Shown here: positions 1 through 9,868 of the stretch, piece after piece
How positions within the stretch are numbered: position 1 is the first letter of the stretch
How the letters are laid out: the number at the start of each line of letters is the position of its first letter
Source of the DNA: Charina bottae
Lineage: Eukaryota > Chordata > Lepidosauria > Squamata > Charinaidae
Assembly: GCA_023362775.1 (NCBI GenBank)
Contig: JALMGJ010000003.1
Location: 51,314,416-51,378,415, forward strand
Direction of reading: 5' to 3'
Length of the DNA: 64,000 bases
Position numbers and translations under genes: made by a program
Notes under the pieces: generated by a model
Database searches by the model: none
What the model was told of the DNA's origin: nothing
Seen by the model: the letters and a program-made list of their open reading frames with translations, nothing else

Positions 1-800
1 TAGCCAGTGGGTTGTGGAAGTTGTGACAAGGAAGGCCCCAGTTGTGGTTCCCCTCAGTCATGGAGGCTCACTGAGTGATTTTGAGCCAGTCATTCTCTCT
101 CTATCCAACCTATCTCACATGGTTCTGCCTGTCTGCTTTAGAGAAAACACAAGATATGAATCTAACACGTTGAGAGGCGCAGAATTAGAGACAATGGAAA
201 AGCACTGGAGACCGAATCCACAAATTCAGGATGTCTCTGCTACCAGTGTACGTGTCAGGAAGGAGAAATGGGAAGGCAGGGAGCTGTGCTGTCAGACCCC
301 AGATGTGAATCCACAAACCCAGGATGTCTGTGCCACCAGTGTACATGCCAGGAATGCCCGTGTTAAGTCAAGGGTAGGGTGAAGTACGTGACAACCTAGG
401 CATCGCCAACCATAGGGCAATGATTCTAGCTAATTAACATCCTAAGAGACACACCCCCAAGACAGAAATTTTGGAAAACATAGATCATGCTAAAGACTAT
501 TATGGGGTGGCATGTAGCATGTGCAGGTGTTGCAAGAATCAACCAATAAGCTTTTGTTTATTGACAAACAACTGTGACAATCACTGTAAAACAGTATAAA
601 ACTGCCGCGCGTTGTGTGTTCGGGGCACCCTCCCCTTGCACGAGGAGCGTCCGCTTTCTTCTAGACGTCTGGAATAAACTAACTTGATTCTCCCGCCCAG
701 TGTGGTCATTGGCTAAATCATACTGGGCAAACAGACAGACTGCGATTTGCGGCCAACAACATAATAACAACAGAAACCAATATGGAAAGCAGTCTGAATC
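1..800 (+). mobile_element. LTR-like fragment of an old endogenous retroelement
   Basis: The block is laid out like a retroviral LTR: a CCAAT motif at 543-547, a TATAAAA box at 595-601, and an AATAAA polyadenylation signal at 673-678. The short TATA-to-AATAAA spacing (about 75 bp) is what a compact R region would give. An imperfect direct repeat upstream (210-353) would fit duplicated U3 enhancers. I found no clear LTR ends, target duplication, primer-binding site or retroviral gene, so boundaries are approximate. It could instead be an unrelated promoter-like repeat. Confidence 0.4.
210..353 (+). repeat. imperfect tandem duplication, period about 92 bp
   Basis: A roughly 52-bp unit at 210-261 recurs at 301-353. 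Both share the cores AATCCACAAA, CAGGATGTCT and CCAGTGTAC. The open frame across it (14-382) shows no domain I recognise and is probably not a gene. GGATGT is an ETS-like core, so a duplicated enhancer is possible but not shown. Confidence 0.6.
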
Positions 801-1107
801 CATGTCCTTGAGGAATCTATGACAGATCTGGCAATTATTAGCCTGGGAAAGAAAAGGTTAAAATGGTAGATAATAGCAGTCTATCAAAAGGTTTTTGTGA
901 ATGAGATGCTGCTCTGAACTAGAACTAGCACTTAGAAAATACTAGGGTGTGGGAAACAACTTAAATTCATTTTAATGAAGTAATTTACATCATGAAAGCA
1001 ACAAAATTTATTTTGCTGAAGAGTTGAGCTGATTCACCTCAACAAAATAATTTCTGTGGCCTCAAATCACTTCAGGCCAGTTCAGTAGAAGAAGGCTCCT
1101 ATCAACC

Positions 1108-1610
1108 TCCTATCAACCGCCCAGAGTCCCCTCTACGGGGGGAGATGGGCGGTGATATAAGTTGGATGGATAAATAAAATAAAATAATAAAATAAAATAA
1201 AATAAAATAAAATAAAATAAAATAAAATAAAATAAAATAAAATAAAATAAAATAAAATAAAATAAAATAAAATAAAATAAAATAAAAATATAAAATAAAA
1301 TAAAATAAAATAAAATAAAATAAAATAAAAATATAAAATAAAATAAAATAAAATAAAATAAAATAAAATAATAAAATAATAAAATAAAATAAAATAAAAT
1401 AAAATAAAATAAAATAAAATAAATAAAATAAAATAATAAAATAAAATAAAATAAAATAAATAAAATAAAATAAAATAAAATAATAAAATAAAATAAAATA
1501 AAATAAAATAAAATAAAATAATAAAATAAAATAAAATAATAAAATAAAATAAAATAAAATAAAATAAAATAAAATAAAATAAAATAAATAAAATAAAATA
1601 ATAAAATAAC
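1108..1610 (+). repeat. LINE 3' tail followed by a long (AAAAT)n microsatellite
   Basis: The unit at 1108-1172 has the recurrent 'CCGCCCAGAGTC ... GAGATGGGCGGTGATATAA' tail. It runs straight into about 435 bp of AAAAT repeats with occasional AAT and AATAAAAT interruptions (1173-1608). The same tail occurs at 7135, 14936, 58231 and 59910, each next to an A/T-rich simple repeat. The 192-residue open frame on the other strand is only translated microsatellite. Family assignment (CR1/L2-like) is from memory of squamate repeats. Confidence 0.8.
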
Positions 1611-1729
1611 CTTCTTCCCTACTCCTGGCTGAAGTACTATCCAGGCTAGATAGCTTTGTCACAAGCTGGGAAATCAACATTGTGCTTTGAATAAGTTCCT
1701 GGGTGGTATTGTGGGTTATCTACATTGGT

Positions 1730-1830
1730 CATCAATTTTATTTTATTTTATTTATTGTGATATTTATACCCTGCCTATCCCCTCCCTAATGGAGGACTCT
1801 AGGCAGCTTACATCCATATATATACATCAA
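1730..1830 (-). repeat. LINE 3' tail fragment
   Basis: A TTTTATTTTATTTATT run leads into 'ATATTTATACCCTGCC' and 'GGACTCTAGGCAGCTTACA'. This is the reverse-oriented form of the LINE tail at 1108. It is diverged and short. Confidence 0.55.
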
Positions 1831-2029
1831 TTATACAATTCACCATTTAACCGTGCGTGAGGGGAGGGGGTAAGGGAACCGACTCTTCTAAGGCTCCGGA
1901 CTACAATTCCCAGGATGCCTTGAGCCGGCTGCTGACGTCTTGTAGCTGTTGCATCCGGGTCCGTCGTCACCGCCGCCATTCAATCTTCCTCCGATCCTCT
2001 CCTCCGGTGGCACCGACTTCCCGACAGGA

Positions 2030-2135
2030 CGCCAGCAAATTAGCCCACTTAAGGTGGTACCCATTTATCTACTTGCAAAGCTTTCGAACTGTTGGGTTGA
2101 CAGGAGCTGGGACTAGCAACGAGAGCTCACCTCTC
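2030..2135 (-). repeat. degenerate tRNA-derived SINE fragment
   Basis: The stretch containing GGTGGTACCCATTTATCTAC, GCTTTCGAACTG and CAGGAGCTGGGACTAGCAA matches the body of the SINE seen intact at 20218-20556. Only the middle of the SINE is left, with no tRNA-like head, so it is an old copy. Confidence 0.6.
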
Positions 2136-2540
2136 ATTGCTCACAATTGCTCACAAGCACAGAGCTGAAATAAAAGAACAATAGACAACCTGGCACAAAA
2201 GCAGAAGTAAGTCAGAAAGTCAATGATTCATATCAAGTTCCAGCCATAGGAACAGCAAAGTCCAGAAAAATCTCTGAGATCTTGGGAACAGAGCAGAACC
2301 TCTCATTCAGAGGCATATGAAGCCACTACAAATAGTCAGAAACAGCTAAATGTGATAACCTAAGACTTTGCAGGAGTCTTAATCCTGCAAACTATTTGTC
2401 TCAGGTAATTACTAGATCTCACACTTGCAAATATCAGAACTGTCAAGACCCAGGGAGAAAGCAGGTGGCATCTGATATTAACTCCTTGTCTTCAGTATTG
2501 CTTGATTCTTCTGAATTTTGCTCTAGAGGTTGCTCTACCC

Positions 2541-2811
2541 CAGTCTTTCTCAACCTTTTGACCGTGGAGGAACCCTTGAAATATTTTTCAGGCCTTGAGG
2601 AACCCCTGCACATTCAGGCTCAAATATAGGCCAGAAATTACAAAATTATTATACTCGTTTCATGTGTAGGCCTGTCTATATGCATTAACAGTGTTCTTAA
2701 AATAAAAATAAAGAATGAAACTTACCTCTTTAATGTGAAGTTGCCCGAATTTGAAATATTTTTTTTAAATAAATCGTGATCTCCCAGGGAACCTCTGGTT
2801 GAGAAACCCCG
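2541..2811. mobile_element. non-autonomous hAT-type element (MITE)
   Basis: The ends are inverted: CAGTCTTTCTCAACC on the left and GGTTGAGAAACCCCG on the right. They are flanked by CTCTACCC (2533-2540) and CTCTACTC (2812-2819), a 7/8 match of the 8-bp duplication typical of hAT insertion. There is no coding capacity. Terminal decay suggests an older insertion than the copies at 6279 and 60227. Confidence 0.75.
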
Positions 2812-2819
2812 CTCTACTC

Positions 2820-3439
2820 CATCTTCTCTGATGATTTGTAAAGAAGAGGCATGATAGCTGTCCACCTTCATCACATACAGCCTGGAAGACCTTTGGTGCA
2901 CAAAGATTTTGGCAAGCTGGAGGAGGTGAGCAGTGTGTCAAAATGATGAGTACTGCAGAGGACACACTGCTTGGCTTATGGACCACCCATCTCCTCCTTT
3001 GATAAATGCTGTAGAGGATATACTTCTCAGTTTCTCCCAACCAAAGGAGGGGATGGGTAGTGTGTCCTTTGCAGAACTGGCCAAAACTTTTGTCCCGTGG
3101 TCCAGAGGAACTCCAAAGTGGGCAGTTTTGAAGTGGGTTCTGGGATTGCCTGCAGCATCTGCTAAAGCTACCCAGCCTAAGAGACCAGTATGTGCTGAAA
3201 GTACTTCAGTTTGGCCATCTTTGCTGTATACAGCTGACTATCTTGCAGCAACATTTGCTGAAACTTTCCAGCCTTAGAAGTTTTCTGGCCAATGTTGTAA
3301 AAGAAGGGTCCTCTCAGCCTCCCCCCATAGTGCAAATGTTGCAGGAGAAGGCCTAGTGGAGCTCTGAAACACTAAGGCTTCAGCAACATGGTTGCTGTTA
3401 GAAGCAAAGGTCCCTTCAATGATAATGAATATACTGCAA
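2820..3439. other. intergenic, no recognised feature
   Basis: Unremarkable sequence between a MITE and a retroposon. Short open frames lie on both strands, but none has splice context or recognisable similarity. Confidence 0.5.
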
Positions 3440-3450
3440 GATGGTGGGTT

Positions 3451-5070
3451 CTTTTTAAAAAAATAATTTTATTAAGTTTCAAGACAAAGATAAAAGCTAC
3501 AAAAAACAAAAAATAAATAAATAAAAAAGAACTAAAAAGATGTGAAAACACAAGAGAATTTTTTTTCAACATTACAGAAGGTTGTGACTTCTGACTTTTA
3601 ACAGCAAGGATCTACAAAATTTCCATAATCAATCTCTTACTCTATATTAAACTAAAACCACATTATTTCTATAAATTATTCCACTTTAGCACATTATAAA
3701 AATCACTAAGTACAGTTACTCCCTCCCCTTATATTAAAATAAAGAAAAAAAATCATATAAACCTCCTAAACAACTTCCCCCCCAAAAAGATAACACTTAT
3801 TTAATTATTCCCTTCCTACTACTATTCTATACATTTCTGTCTACTATAATAAAAATCAATCTAAAAAGCATATAAATTGTCTGCCATTATACTTAATACA
3901 ACAGTTTTAATAATCTTAATAAACCCAAAAAAGAAAAACAATTTGAGACAGTAACCTTAAATCAAATCCTTAAAACCATCCAAATAAACATTTTTAAATA
4001 CCCTAATAATCTTAATCCAAATCCTAAAAAACAAATAACATCAATCAAACCCTAAAAGCAATCCAGGTAAACATTCTTTAACCCTTATCCCACTTCAAAA
4101 TAAACCAGAGCATTTACATATCCTCACAATGTGCACAGAGCTTTTCTCTTGGAAAAAATCAAACAGCCCAACTGCCTCCCTCAAAAATTCCAGCTTCTTT
4201 TCAAAAAACCTCCCACACATAATGACCCCTTCTTTTTCATGGCATTCCACCAGAAAGTCAATTTCACTTATTGCTTGCAGATCTCTCTCTCCGTTAAATT
4301 TCTCCAACTGCACTATCCAATCTTCATCCAGCATCTCAATAGAAATCCCAATCTCACTCTTAGAAGAAACATTTCTATCACTGTTGAATTCCTCAGTTTC
4401 ATCCACCACATCCCCAAGGTGATGGCACATTTTAGACCTCATATTTTCCACAATGTCCTGAATATTTTGCATAAAATATAAAATAGAAGTCAGAAGAAAT
4501 CTGTTTAAAATCTTTCATGTCTCACACAGTAGATTAACTACTGCCCCCTATTAACCAGCAAAAGTTAGTTAATAACAGGAAGACAATTGTTTACTCTCAA
4601 TCCTCCTATATATTTGGAAGGAAAACGAATTCCAAAACTTAAAAAAGGATTTTTTAAAAAAGTAATCCCAAAAATAATGATAAGCACCAAGAGAGCCAGC
4701 TTCTCCTCACTGTAGAAAGCCTCTCTTAGGGTACACTTACTTAAAATATATATATAAATTTGGTGATTTAGAAATGGGGTGGCCGGTCTTAGTGTCCCTT
4801 TAAGGTTACAGCGTGGCTTGGAAACTGATGATGTCCCCGCCTCCCAGCTAGCTCTTATCAGTCAAATGTGAAACACTGTTTGCGATCTTCTGGCTACAAG
4901 AAGCCATCTGGAGGACAGATGGGGTCATTCCAGGGGTTTTCCTTTATCCAGAGAACACTCCTGGGCTTCAGGGAAACCTGCCTGAGCCTGAAAAAAGTTG
5001 CCACGTTGTCAGCTCCACCCACTTAGCCCACGGGCACAGCTGCTCAGTCCACCATTCCCCACCAGAAGTC
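3451..5070 (-). mobile_element. complete 1.6 kb LINE-derived non-autonomous retroposon
   Basis: The element is flanked by an 11-bp direct repeat GATGGTGGGTT (3440-3450 and 5071-5081), so both ends appear to be present. Read on the - strand it starts with a GC-richer leader (about 5070-4740), carries one short acidic ORF (4472-4095), and finishes in A-rich 3' sequence with an AATAAAATTATT motif near 3470. No reverse transcriptase is present. A related copy sits at 40579-41808 with the same leader pattern (GGAGCTGACAAC followed by TGG) and the same AATAAAATTA tail. The layout recalls HAL1-type half-LINEs. The family is not identified. Confidence 0.7.
4095..4472 (-). CDS. short acidic ORF inside the 3451-5070 retroposon
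   Basis: A 125-residue open frame starts MQNIQDIVENMRSK and is rich in Glu, Asp and hydrophobics, with a possible helical or coiled-coil character. It lies centrally in a TSD-flanked retroposon, where a LINE ORF1 remnant would be expected. No RNA-binding or RT motif is visible. It may be a truncated ORF1-like protein or a chance frame; expression is not implied. Confidence 0.35.
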   Translation of the reverse strand: MQNIQDIVENMRSKMCHHLGDVVDETEEFNSDRNVSSKSEIGISIEMLDEDWIVQLEKFNGERDLQAISEIDFLVECHEKEGVIMCGRFFEKKLEFLREAVGLFDFFQEKSSVHIVRICKCSGLF

Positions 5071-5081
5071 GATGGTGGGTT

Positions 5082-6060
5082 TTTTGTTGTTGTTGTTGTA
5101 TTAATTTATGTAGACAGTAGACAACATCTGTTAGATGCTGTTCTTGCAACTAGATCCAGGAGATTGGGTTAGATGACCTCCAAAGTCTCTAATTTTGTAG
5201 CTGTGCTCACACAACATATTCATACATTACTTAATTTAGCTAATGAACTAATCAATTTCTGGATTTGCAGAGTTCATAAAATAATAAGCTGACTAAATGG
5301 GTTGGGCTCACACAATACTCTTAAGCCACCTTTCTAACTAATGTTAAAGCTAGCCAAGCTTAGTACATTGTGCTAATGCAGCCACTCGAGTCTGTAACTG
5401 AACTAATTAGATGTGTTCTGTGAACACAATCCATAATTATAAATACAGATGTATTTACCTTTATGAAAACCTTGTGAGTTATGTTAGACAGATTGTGCCT
5501 TCAAATGAGCTTCCAGTCTATTGAAAACCTGAAACTGGGTCTCCCTCCCTCATTCAAATTATATTATACCCATAATACTACTTTATGAAATAAGTGTTTA
5601 TATCTGTTATCGAGAAATAAAAGCAAAACTCTTTTGCTCAGAGAAAATGTTTACTTTTACATATTTCCATCTATTTGCTTTGGGAGACATCATTGTTTGG
5701 GAAGATTTATAAGAGAAAATATGTTTACATGACGACTGTTGCACCTCAGGCTTCTTGCTGGTAAAGAGGAAAAGAATGGCCTTTAAAAAGACAACCTTCC
5801 ATCAAAGGTCAGGGAAAGGATGAAAGGAGAGTAGTTTACAGTCATATCACAGCTGTACCAGGTTGGATAGCTGATAGCTTTATACAATGGAAAGAACGCA
5901 TGGAGAGAAATACTGAAGATAGGAGTGCAACTTCTACAGAAAAGTATTCTTGAGGCTAGTGCTTTCATGAAAAAAAATAGAGATAAGTTTTATTCAGGAC
6001 ATAAGCTTACTCTCTTCCTCTATAAAGAGAGTATAAGTCAGATAAGTATCTGAACTGCAC
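5082..6060. other. intergenic, no recognised feature
   Basis: AT-rich sequence with no convincing exon, repeat end or RNA gene on either strand. Confidence 0.5.
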
Positions 6061-6065
6061 AAGTC

Positions 6066-6167
6066 AGAGAGAGAGAGAGAGAGAGAGGGAGGGAGGGAGG
6101 GAGGGAGGAAGGAAGGAAGGAAGGAAGGAAGGAAGGAAGGAAGGAAGGAAGGAAGGAAGGAAGGAAG
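6066..6167. repeat. (GA)n / (GGGA)n / (GGAA)n microsatellite
   Basis: The tract shifts from GA to GGGA to GGAA in one uninterrupted purine run of about 100 bp. It ends just before the hAT MITE at 6279. Such homopurine tracts can be polymorphic and triplex-forming. Confidence 0.95.
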
Positions 6168-6278
6168 AGGGTGGGTGGGTTTATCCTTATTACCTGGTTG
6201 CACCATCACCAGAACAGTTAAGCAACCATTTCTGGAGGGCAGAAACAGACAATGTTGCTCTTTATTAATCCCCTACTC

Positions 6279-6540
6279 CAGAGCTTTCCAAACTGTGTGT
6301 CGCGACACAAAAGTGTGTCACCCCACACACTCTGGTGTGTCGCCACACAACCCGGAAGCGCTGAGCATCATCAGTGCTTCCGGGTTTTCCCGTGGCGACA
6401 CACCAACTGCAGCGTGCAAAACCCGAAAGCAGCAGCAGCACTTCCGGGTTTTTGCCCGCTGCCGCACTTCCAGGTTTTCCCGCGGCGACACACCAACGCC
6501 AGTTGGTGTGTCACCGCGGGAAAAACTTTGGAAAGCCCTG
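6279..6540. mobile_element. hAT MITE, CAGAGCTTTCCAAA family, copy 1
   Basis: It begins CAGAGCTTTCCAAACTGTG and ends in CTTTGGAAAGCCCTG (inverted). The flanks are a perfect 8-bp duplication, CCCTACTC at 6271-6278 and 6541-6548. Sub-terminal copies of TGTGTCGCGACAC and CCGGAAGCGCTGA are present. It has no ORF with transposase similarity, so it would need a transposase supplied in trans. Confidence 0.92.
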
Positions 6541-6548
6541 CCCTACTC

Positions 6549-9500
6549 ACTGTTGGAACAACCTTAGGGCACATTTTTTGCTCTACCTCTGAAGCATACT
6601 TGTTCATGTTATTTGCCTCAAGGTTCCTATGTATTACAAATAGCACACTTCATTTTATTGCAGGCCAATCCTATCAGTTCATTGGTTGCTTTGTGGAGGA
6701 AGCAACTTCTCTTCAGATGAATCAATGCCTTTTATCAAGTGCTGCGCTAGTACAATGGCTATAATTCTTGCCTTGCAAGTAGAAGGTTCCTGGTAGAATT
6801 TTTTAAAATTACCTTACCATTTTCTTTCCCAAATTTGCTGCTTTTCCCTGTGCTCTTTGAGAAAAAAAAAGAAATCCAGTGCTGCAACATTTTACCAGTC
6901 ACCTGAGGTAGAAGAAGTTTAATCTTAGTTACCAGGTAGCCCAAATAACCTAACATACAAAACCACTTGAAACTACATGTATAAACTTTAGCATGGTCAA
7001 CCTCCTGTTCTTATCTCACTTGACTTGTGTAGCCACTTGTATGACATCTCAAGCTCTGCATGTTGCCCTAATCTGGTTGAATCATGATACAATCGTCTTT
7101 GTAATCTGATATTATTGGTATTAAGGCAAAAGGAAGAGTTCCCGAAGGGGGAACTCTGGGCGGTTTACAATAAATACACATACTTATTCTTAAAATTATT
7201 TTCATTCCCCAACCTGGATTTTCTACCACTGGGATAGGTAGACTTTAACCTTCAATTCATTGTTAAGAAACAGGAAGTGTCATATAAAATAGGTTTAGTC
7301 ATACATTCCACCTATTTAAACTGGTGTAATGTAGTGATATATTTCAAGCTCTATTTAACTTTTGGTATTATGAATAATGGCATTTAAAAAAAAAAAAAAA
7401 AAAAGAAACCTTCTTAATTGCTTTTCATTGGCATCTTTCCATGGCCATTCCAAAGCTCTTTAGATTTTCCTGAATGCATTTTGTTATAGCTTCAGGGGGT
7501 TTTAAATTAACACAGACTCACACATAAAGAAAATGAGCAGGGTTCTGCCCATCAACCTAGTGTGACAAATCCCTAGTTTTTGGTATGGCACAGCAGCGCC
7601 TCCTAAAGCATCTAATAAACTGATCACAAATTGACTGGCCTGAATAAATCCTTCCACACCCCTAGTCTCCCCAATGTGATCCCATTTCTATAATGGCACA
7701 AATGGTGAAAACTAGGCTACATTTTTATAATTGCATTAAGGATCATTAGGAAGATAGGTGCATAGCCACTAGATTTGCAGCTAGACCCAGGACTTCAGAA
7801 ATAGAGCATTTTCCTTGATAGGGCAAAGCAACAGTTGATCTCTCCAAAGAGGCCGGTTGTCGTTCTAAAAAACTGAGATTAGTGCTTAAGCAGCAGGAAT
7901 TAAAAAGAAAAAGGAGGGAGGAGGGCCTGCCTACCAATATCCAAACCAGTGGCAGAGAAGCTCTCTCTCCAATCATCCTCTTTGTGATAATTCTGAACCT
8001 GTGCTGGACTCCAAGAGCTTATTCAAACATGTAATGTGTAAGTAGTTTAGCTAGGCTGTTTGTGCTGAGTTTATTTGCAGTTATGTGTTTGTTGCCTTTG
8101 TATCCTTTACTGAATAAACTATCTAAAGAATTGTCTTCATTGGTTAAATAAGTGAATTTCTTGTTAAAACCTTTTCATGTATAAGGCTTCATGATGGCGC
8201 AGCTACCATTTGTGTTTTGGGATAGGCACAATATTTAAGTTCTGTGTTTCTGGGCCTGGGGCAAGAAGACCCCAAGTGCCTTCCTTTCTCTTTTTGGGCT
8301 GAGTTGGAAGAGGGAGAAGTCCTTTTAAAAGGTTAAGAACTTTCCAGCCATTTAGACTAGGATGTGTCATGAGATTCAGCCTAACTTGTGACGGCCTATG
8401 GTAATTATCTTCTACTGGGAAATTTATTCATGGATACTGAGGGGGCAAGAGGGCTGAGTGGAGTCATATTATGCACTGTACATCTTTTGTATGTAACATT
8501 TTGACTTACATGGTATGTGCTATTTGCATGATGGTACCATGGTGCATGTGATGTCATTGTCCCTCAAGTACTGAGTGAGTCCAGTTGATGATTTAAGATG
8601 ATCGTTCCAACTCCTGAAGAACGACTAATATCAATATAGACAATTCTGTAATCATTGCACTATTGAAATGTAAGCTGCATTTGGTCTTCATGAGGGAATG
8701 TAATTCTTCCAATCAGAATGAGCACATTCTAGTCATGTAGAACATTTTCTTGACTTACCTGGAACTTCGAAACAATACTGAATGCCAGCCTGTCATTTAA
8801 GGCTGCACTAAAGCTGCAATTGTGAACACACTTTCAAGCCAGCAGTAAGTAAAACAATAAAAGATCGTGCTCCATAGTTTGTGGTTATACAGAGATATTA
8901 AAAATATGGCCAAGACTAAACACATATAGAAGCTAATTTATAGCTAAATATTGGGATATACCTTGGATCTATTCTTAGCTATTCTAGACAAGCTTTTTAA
9001 AACCCCATTGGTTTCCTTGTGAAAAATGTAACTATATCAAAACCAATAAGGATAAATACTGTTTAATTCTGGCTGGATAGTGCCCTGTGCCTAGACAAAG
9101 TGCAATTAACTTGTCTCAATCTATGGCTAATTTAGAGTCTGCCTCAAGCCTTTTCCTTTGATATTTGTTAAAGTATGTTATTGCCTTTTCAAAGAAACCA
9201 AAAGGAAAAAAAAGTTAAGGAGAAAAACACCATGAGGCAGTTGTGCTTACGCTTTGCATCACGGTAGCCATCGGTGTTCAGACCCGAACAGATTAGAAGG
9301 TAAGAATAACAAGAATACATTTGATTATTTCACAGAATAGAAGACCAACTTGCACATATCCCCGGCCTGGAGTGTAAGTACCTCTTGGTAGTACCTGTGT
9401 TTGCCAAAGAGCCTTAAATTGGTTTGCTGCTCTGTAACTTGGACAGCGCAATCTTTTCTTGAAATGCCCCGGCTGCAGAGCTCTGCAACTCCGGGATGAC

Positions 9501-9550
9501 TTGCTTTCCAGAGTGAGGTATCCATTGCTTGTGTGGGAATGCTGTGTGCT
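6549..9550. other. intergenic sequence upstream of FYB2
   Basis: About 3 kb without a supported exon. It holds a reverse LINE tail around 7135-7180 (GAACTCTGGGCGGTTTACAA) and an A20 run near 7387. Distal regulatory elements could be here, but nothing in the sequence identifies one. Confidence 0.5.
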
Positions 9551-9591
9551 GAGAGAGAGAGAGAGGGAGAGAGGGAGAGAGAGAGAGAAAG
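9551..9591. repeat. (GA)n tract in the presumed FYB2 promoter or leader
   Basis: GAGA-rich run with GGGA interruptions, about 270 bp upstream of the predicted FYB2 start codon. It may lie in the promoter or the 5' UTR; the transcription start cannot be read from sequence. Confidence 0.85.
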
Positions 9592-9859
9592 CTAGCTCTG
9601 CTGGCAGGTGAGCGTAATCTGGCTCCACAGACACCCCCCAGGCTTTGGACAGGGAGGAGCTGAATCCCTGAGCTCAGGTGTATTGTAATTCTTCTGCATC
9701 GATGCTCCTCCTCCTCCTCTCTGCCTCTGGCTGCAGGCTTTTCCTGAGCTCTTTGGGACAGAGGAAGTTGCTCAGACTCCTTTGCTTTGAGCTGAGGCAT
9801 GGGCCGCTTGGGAGGAATGGAGCCAGCCTGGGAAGAAGTATGACAAAAAGAAGGAAAAT

Positions 9860-9868
9860 ATGGACATG
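9860..9868 (+). CDS. FYB2: FYB2 coding exon 1 (start codon)
   Basis: ATG GAC ATG followed by the donor GTAACT. Spliced to exon 2 it gives [17 protein letters not shown], which aligns without gaps to the start of mammalian FYB2 as I remember it. That fit is why this ATG was chosen; the exon is too short for ORF detection. The 5' UTR extends upstream for an unknown distance. Confidence 0.75.

Noticed and set aside
1102..1680. 192-residue open frame on the - strand
   Set aside because: It is the translation of the (AAAAT)n microsatellite, giving a Phe/Leu/Ile/Tyr repeat, not a protein.
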